The translations under genes and the position numbers were made by a program. From the NCBI RefSeq assembly GCF_010015445.1, contig NC_053120.1, positions 11,482,097 to 11,546,096 of the forward strand: 64,000 nt of DNA. The letters are read 5' to 3'. The notes beneath the pieces are model-generated. The model was given only the letters and a program-made list of their open reading frames with translations, was not told where the DNA came from and searched no databases. Positions 48,401 to 64,000 of this stretch are shown here, piece by piece. Source of the DNA: Perca fluviatilis (Eukaryota; Chordata; Actinopteri; Perciformes; Percidae). Within the stretch, counting starts at the first letter, position 1. Every line of letters starts with the position of its first letter.

Positions 48401-49782
48401 AACAAGTACTTATTTTCATTATTGATTAGGCTGTCAATGGATTTCTTGATAATTTGGTCTACCAAATGAGAGTTTTATGAGAGTCAAAATGTTGAATTGA
48501 ATTTACCAGACTATTAGTTTACATTTTAAAGTCAGTATTTCACTATAGGGGACTAAGACTAAAACTAGCAAATATGCACATTTTACAACCAGTGAATTTG
48601 ATGTCTTTTTTTGCTCAAAAGGTTACTAAAATGATTAGCCTATTAATTATAAAATTATTGGAGTGGTTGCCAGTTAATTTTTGCTTGAGTGACTAATTGT
48701 TTCTGCTCTAGAACTGACAGCTTCTACAAAATGTCTGGCAATTAAAGCATCAATGAATATATTTAAACTGTAGGGCATTGCGGATTCAAGTGCTTTCCCA
48801 TCTGCATCCGCTCAGAAGTACTTGATTGGTTTTGTTTGAATGAATGAAACAAGATGTTGCTGGTGCGAACACATGACGGTGTGTGTCAGTGAGTGTTTAC
48901 TCTTGCTTCCCAGCTCCAGTTTCAAGATAAGAGGTGAGACAGAGGTAGTATGACGGCGGAATTCTTGTGTTGTCCACTGGAAACCAGCCTTTACCAATGA
49001 CAAGTCATTGTCAGTTACTCTACAGATTCTTTCAAATACCCCTTCAGCTTGGCAGGTGACAGGGATCCATCATGTGGTTCAGTCTCTGGCTCTATTTAGG
49101 ACTACCAGGCTGACTGTCATGTATGGCAGCGTTTCTCTGCACTATGCACTGGACAGGGGGCATTTACTACATGTCCGCCAGAGGTAGGCTGTATATTTAG
49201 TGTCATAATAACCTAAATATAGTATCTTTCTATGCTTTCTAAATTTAAAATGACTGCAAAATTATCTGTTTTCATTGCTTAGTATCTGAAGAAAGTTTAC
49301 GGAATTTTTGCTCTTCATATATTGTGATAAACGCAGATAGCCTAAATACCTTGATTATAGATTAACCTCATAATATTTAAAATGGGATAGACTAGAGCTG
49401 AACCAATAAGTCAGTTAATTAGTTAGTCCATCAATTAAAAAAAAAAACTATTAGCAAGTAGTAGTTGAAATAACTCTTAGTCACAATTCTGTGGTTACAG
49501 CTAAGTAAATGCTGGTTAAATGTTTTATTGACCAATCAATTAATTGAGAAAATGTAAAGATTATTATTCTTCTATATTGCTGGTTTAGTGTTTTTTTTTT
49601 TTATTGTTTTTTTATGATTTTGTACATATCAAAAGGTAATATCCGACAATCCAATCTTCAAATATAATTCAATATTATATTATTGTATTAAGTTTCATTT
49701 ACGTAACACCTGCCTATACTATAGGTAATTTTACAGATTTGTGTGTCCAGATTTGTGTGGGTATAGTAGCAACAGTGTTTTT

Positions 49783-49962
49783 TTGTTTAAGATAATTTTT
49801 TGGGGCTTTTTTTCCCCCTTTATTTCAGAGTGACAGTAGATAGACAAGAAAGGTGGGAGATAGATGGGGATAACACGCAGTTCGGATTCGAACCCGGGCC
49901 GCTTCAAAGGCCTCAGCCTACATAGGGCGCGCACTCTTACTGGGTGAGCTAGAGGCCGCCCC
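49783..49962 (-). mobile_element. tRNA-derived SINE with 14-bp target duplication
   Basis: On the minus strand the head reads GGCGGCCTCTAGCTCACC (A box TAGCTCACCCAGT), and GGTTCGAATCC, a perfect B box, follows. A short tail has AATAAAGGGGGAAAAAAAG. The 14-mer AGCAACAGTGTTTT occurs on both sides (49768-49781 and 49963-49976), so insertion was by LINE-mediated retroposition. The intact boxes and clean duplication suggest a fairly young copy. Confidence 0.88.
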
Positions 49963-49976
49963 AGCAACAGTGTTTT

Positions 49977-52900
49977 CTGTGGCAGTAACATGACACCTTA
50001 TTGGCTAACTGATGAAGGATGCTGAGTAGACTACAGGAGGTCCTTACTAACCACAATGTAAATATTTCATGGTACGACTGAAACAATTGTGAGAATATGC
50101 ACCTAATTGCAGGCTTTTTTTTTTTTTTGCATCACCCTATTATAATGTTGGGTATTACATGCAAGCCTTGTCAAGTTGGTGCACCATCGGCACATTTTCC
50201 TCCGAATGGATTCCACTCTCCGTGTCAATAAGCTGCAGGCAAGCCTGTTACCTGTTACTGAATACAATCGGATAACCAGAGACTTGCAGTTCCAGCCTCA
50301 AGCACTAGCAGCAATATATCTTCCAGATAGGAAATGGCAGGAAGATGTTGCGTTTGTTTTAAAATGTTGGTGCCCACCTAAAAGCGACAAGGACAAACGG
50401 CACTAGAGCAGCTGCACTTAAGGTGACTGTGCTCAGAGTTGCTGTAAGAGAAAAGGCATTCAGAAAGCTTTATTATCAGATTTTACTAGTCTAAATGTAA
50501 ACCTGCACAAAGTGGTTTCTTCCCAGTATTCACCCTTATTATGTAATGATTGAATGACTTTTGGTCAACTGAGGTGACAGCTGTCACATGGCTTGTTCCA
50601 GTTTCTCCCCCTAGAGGGCACATTGGTGCAGACTTCTTAGTTAATTCAGACAAGTGGATTTTTCTGGATCGGCTACAGCTGAGTTACTAAAGGCTTTGGA
50701 GGGATTGATGGGATTTGCTCCAAGAAATCATTGAGAATTGAATTGAGAACAGAAATCCAACAATGAATAGTCAATCTCATTAAAATGTATACTATCATAC
50801 AAGTAAATAATTTTGAACGGGTCTATAGAATAATTCTCACCCACCCAGGCTGCCTGCTGCTGAATGCGTATTTCTTGGAGTGTTGAGTAAATAGCCTCAG
50901 GGTTCACTGGAGCAACTCACCGCTATAATTACCACTGAGATCTGGCCTAATTGGAAGTGACACTTACCATCAGGTGGCTTAGAGATGCAGGTTACCAATG
51001 GCTAAGTCGTAGAGAAATACGACAGTCAGCTAAACTTAGCAACCTAGCTGACCATTCTCTCTTGGTTCATTTCTCCTTGGTAACAACCTGGTGTTAATCT
51101 GTGTTGTCTTAAACAAAAGGTCTATCGCCCCGGCTCCTGACCGTTAAGGTTGATGTGAATGCTGAGCGGATTAAGTCCTTTTGTTTTGCTGTTACTACGG
51201 GTTAGCAGAGCACTCTGAGGGACAGCAGCAGATCCTTTTGGAGCCGCGTTTTCTTTTTATGAAATTGGGACACTGTGGCTGTCTACGTTATGTGTATGCA
51301 CGTGAAGGAAGAGAAGATAAAGGGTGTTGCACTGAAAGAGCTGTGTTTGCTCCAGAGAGTGATCGGGAAACGTGAAATGTCCGTCGTGTCAAACTGTCTT
51401 AAGTGCATTAGGATGGGTAGAGGCAACAGGTAGGTGGGCCTGCACATTGGTATGTCATTTTTGCATTGACTAAGGTAATGAATTGCTCTGTCAACATAGA
51501 TGACGTTTTCTTAGTTTTTTAGCTCTAATAATACTCATGGCAGATTCAGCCGTAGGTTTCCCAATGTGACTGGGTAAACTATCAAAGAAAATCATAGAAA
51601 TATCTTTAGGCACCAGGACCAACAATATATTTTTAATAGTGTAGAGCTATAAAACATTCTTTTCTAATATACGTTTCTGAAGTCTCTGCATCAACTCTCA
51701 CTTCTTAATGAAGGTCCCTGCTGTCAAGCCAAGATTAAATGATTATGTTGCCACGAAGCTGTGTTTAAGTAGTACCAGTGAAGGGAGATGGGGAAACTTT
51801 GATTTGTAATATGCAAATTATATGAAGCCACACATTTCTCAATCATTAATACAGTAAGTAGACAGGATAATAAATAACTGAGTCCTGCATCAAATGCAAC
51901 AGAATTTGTCTAATTTGCTGGGAGTGGCAGACCTTAACCCTAACCGAAGCAATGAATTTGAACTTTTAAAATGCCATATTTTCCCTCTGGGCTCACCAAA
52001 ACGGACGTAAAAGCATATTAACCATTCACTGCACGTGATCGCTAGTAAACATATTACATCTTTGATGTCATTTTTCAGTTTTCAAGAATCTGTTTAGGAA
52101 TCTGAATCGTTTTAAAAGTACCGGTTCGGCATCGGAATCATAAAAATCCAAACGATACCCATCCCTACTCAAAAGTCAACATGGAAGGGGAGTACTCCCA
52201 CATCCCTTTTAAGCTAGCTGCCTAACCTCTACTCGTTTTAATTGGACAAGAGATAAACTTGTGATTATTCAAATGAATATTGATACTGGCAAATGTAATT
52301 TGTTTTAATGTGATCTGCATTTAAAACTAAATTATATCTTTAATTTCTGTAGAAGAAGGATTGAATTCAGTTTGTAAACATTACCTCTTTCTAGGTCTGA
52401 ATCAATACAAAGAAGTAGAGTGTTTGGTCCAAATTTAGATTCAGTCAACTGGAATAGGAATTAAATTCAGCTTTTGAAATCTTGTCTTGGCACTACATCC
52501 CGTAAATGCTGGATGTCGTGTGCACTCATGCATGACTGGATTTATTTTACAATCCTATGACATATTCACTTTTATTTTTTTTATTTTATGTTGTCATTAC
52601 TGGTAGTCTGATGTTGACAAAAATTGATGATCTTGTTTCTTAGAAAGGGTGTGGAGGCTATAAAATGATAGTCCTTACCACATACACATGCATTTACTTT
52701 GTGTTCATGGTTAAATGCAAGGCACATATTTTTCACTTCAGGTTAATTTGGGAGTTTTTAGGCTCATGCCAGACAGGAAATGCTCTGTCCTATTTTGGAT
52801 TTAAAGTCCATGTCTGTGGCTTCACATGGTCTAGTCTTCTCTCTGCTTAACATTTGCTGTTTCTGAAGTCAGTTTATCATTAATTCATCGATGGAACATA

Positions 52901-53900
52901 CATTAACAAAGATTTTGATAAATGTGTTACTTTTTCAGTAATTTGTCAGGCAAAAATTACAAACATTAAACTTTAAAATGTGATACCATTCTTTTACATT
53001 ATTTAAAATGGAATGACTTTGTGGTTTGGACTATTGATGGGACAAATCAAGCAATTTGAGGATGTCACTTTTGGAGAAAGGTTTCTATATTTTCTGACAT
53101 TTTATAGACTTAAAATTTCAACATTAATATGAGTTCCCCCAGCCTGCCTATGGTCCCGCCAGTGGCTAGAAATGGTGATAGTTGTAAACCGTGCCCTGGG
53201 TATCCTGCTCTGCCTTTGAGAAAAGCTCAGATGGGCCAATCTGGAATCTCCTCCTTATGAGGTCATAAGGAGCAACGTTACCTCCCCTTTCTCTGCTTTG
53301 CCCGCCCAGAGAACTTGGCCCGCCCATGAGAGAGAGAGACATCATGGCTTTCAAACAAGCAAAGTGGCAGTTGGTCAAGGACACCTCCCTTGAATTTGTT
53401 GACTCACAGAAAGATGATAATATTTGATTAATCGATTTTATTTTTTATTTTTTTATAATTTTTTTTTCGAGCAAAAATTGTGAAAAAATGCCCAACATTC
53501 TCTAGTTTCACCTTCTCAAATGTGAATTTTTATTATGTTCTCTGTTCGATATAATTTTAAACTCAATATATTTGGTTGGACAATTGGTCAGACAAAACAA
53601 GACATTTGAAGAGGTCCCCTTGGACTGAACTAAAAGATGAATCAATTAAACGTAATAATTATTGGCAGATCATTATCAATACTGAATACAACTGTTAGTT
53701 TCTGCCCTTTTTAAGAAGTCTAGTTCATTTTGACATTGCAGTCAATTATCGTATTCAAGCTGTTTTGTCTCAGATATTGCATCTATGTCAAGAGTAACAA
53801 ATGCAGCAAGCCCTTCCTCTGAGTGCACTAATGTAAAGTGGGGGATATAATTTAGCTCCCCATATAGTTATTTCAACAATATCATGACTTTTGGACACTT
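49977..53900. other. Candidate gpsm2 intron 1, right part
   Basis: No supported exon or RNA. At about 52115-52170 a GGCATCGGAATCATAAAAA / CGATACCCATCCCTACT phrase looks like the end of a common fish transposon. A frame at 50176-50406 has no known motif. Confidence 0.4.
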
Positions 53901-53927
53901 CTCACATAGATCCCACTTCCCTGCAGG

Positions 53928-64000
<10,073 letters not shown>

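Noticed and set aside
49870..49962. Functional tRNA gene on the minus strand
   Set aside because: The A and B boxes are good but no acceptor stem closes, and the unit has a SINE tail and target duplication.
50176..50406. 76-codon + strand frame in gpsm2 intron 1
   Set aside because: Starts with a plausible Met but shows no domain, no acceptor/donor pair and no family resemblance.

Overview
This is a vertebrate nuclear window, almost certainly from a ray-finned (percomorph-like) fish. The genes are broken into small GT-AG exons. Long CA/GT microsatellites are abundant, and the interspersed repeats are of fish type: TTAA-flanked foldback MITEs, PIF/Harbinger elements, tRNA-derived SINEs and L2/CR1-type LINE pieces. 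There is no operon, prophage, CRISPR array or bacterial-type gene, and no single undescribed system. The interest lies in three conserved genes, their splice sites, and the transposons inside and between them.

Layout. (1) 1-8.5 kb: the last ten exons of alg13 (+), joined in one frame to give the 439-residue C-terminal tail; the glycosyltransferase, OTU and Tudor parts lie upstream of the window. (2) 8.5-32.9 kb: about 24 kb with no gene I can support. It holds microsatellites, a PIF/Harbinger relic with a recognisable transposase fragment, a Harbinger MITE with TTA target duplication, a TTAA-flanked foldback element, a tRNA-derived SINE and LINE tails. (3) 32.9-41.3 kb: a complete seven-exon fetuin gene (+), 430 residues with 12 mature cysteines, closest to fetuin-B (fetub). 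(4) 41.3-43.3 kb: short intergenic region with GC boxes and a promoter-like stretch. (5) 43.3-64 kb: gpsm2/LGN (+). A candidate 5' exon lies at 43.4 kb, then eleven coding exons from 53.9 kb to the right edge, covering the TPR domain, the linker and the first GoLoco motif; the rest runs off the window. Its long first intron carries a decayed piggyBac transposase fragment, and later introns carry a composite TTAA element and an antisense LINE.

The three genes do not form a pathway. Alg13 supplies the catalytic half of the second N-glycan precursor step. Fetuin-B is a secreted, N-glycosylated plasma inhibitor of astacin proteases. Gpsm2 links Gai-GDP to NuMA/dynein for spindle orientation. All exon phases were checked by hand. 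Identities rest on remembered family sequences, not on a search.
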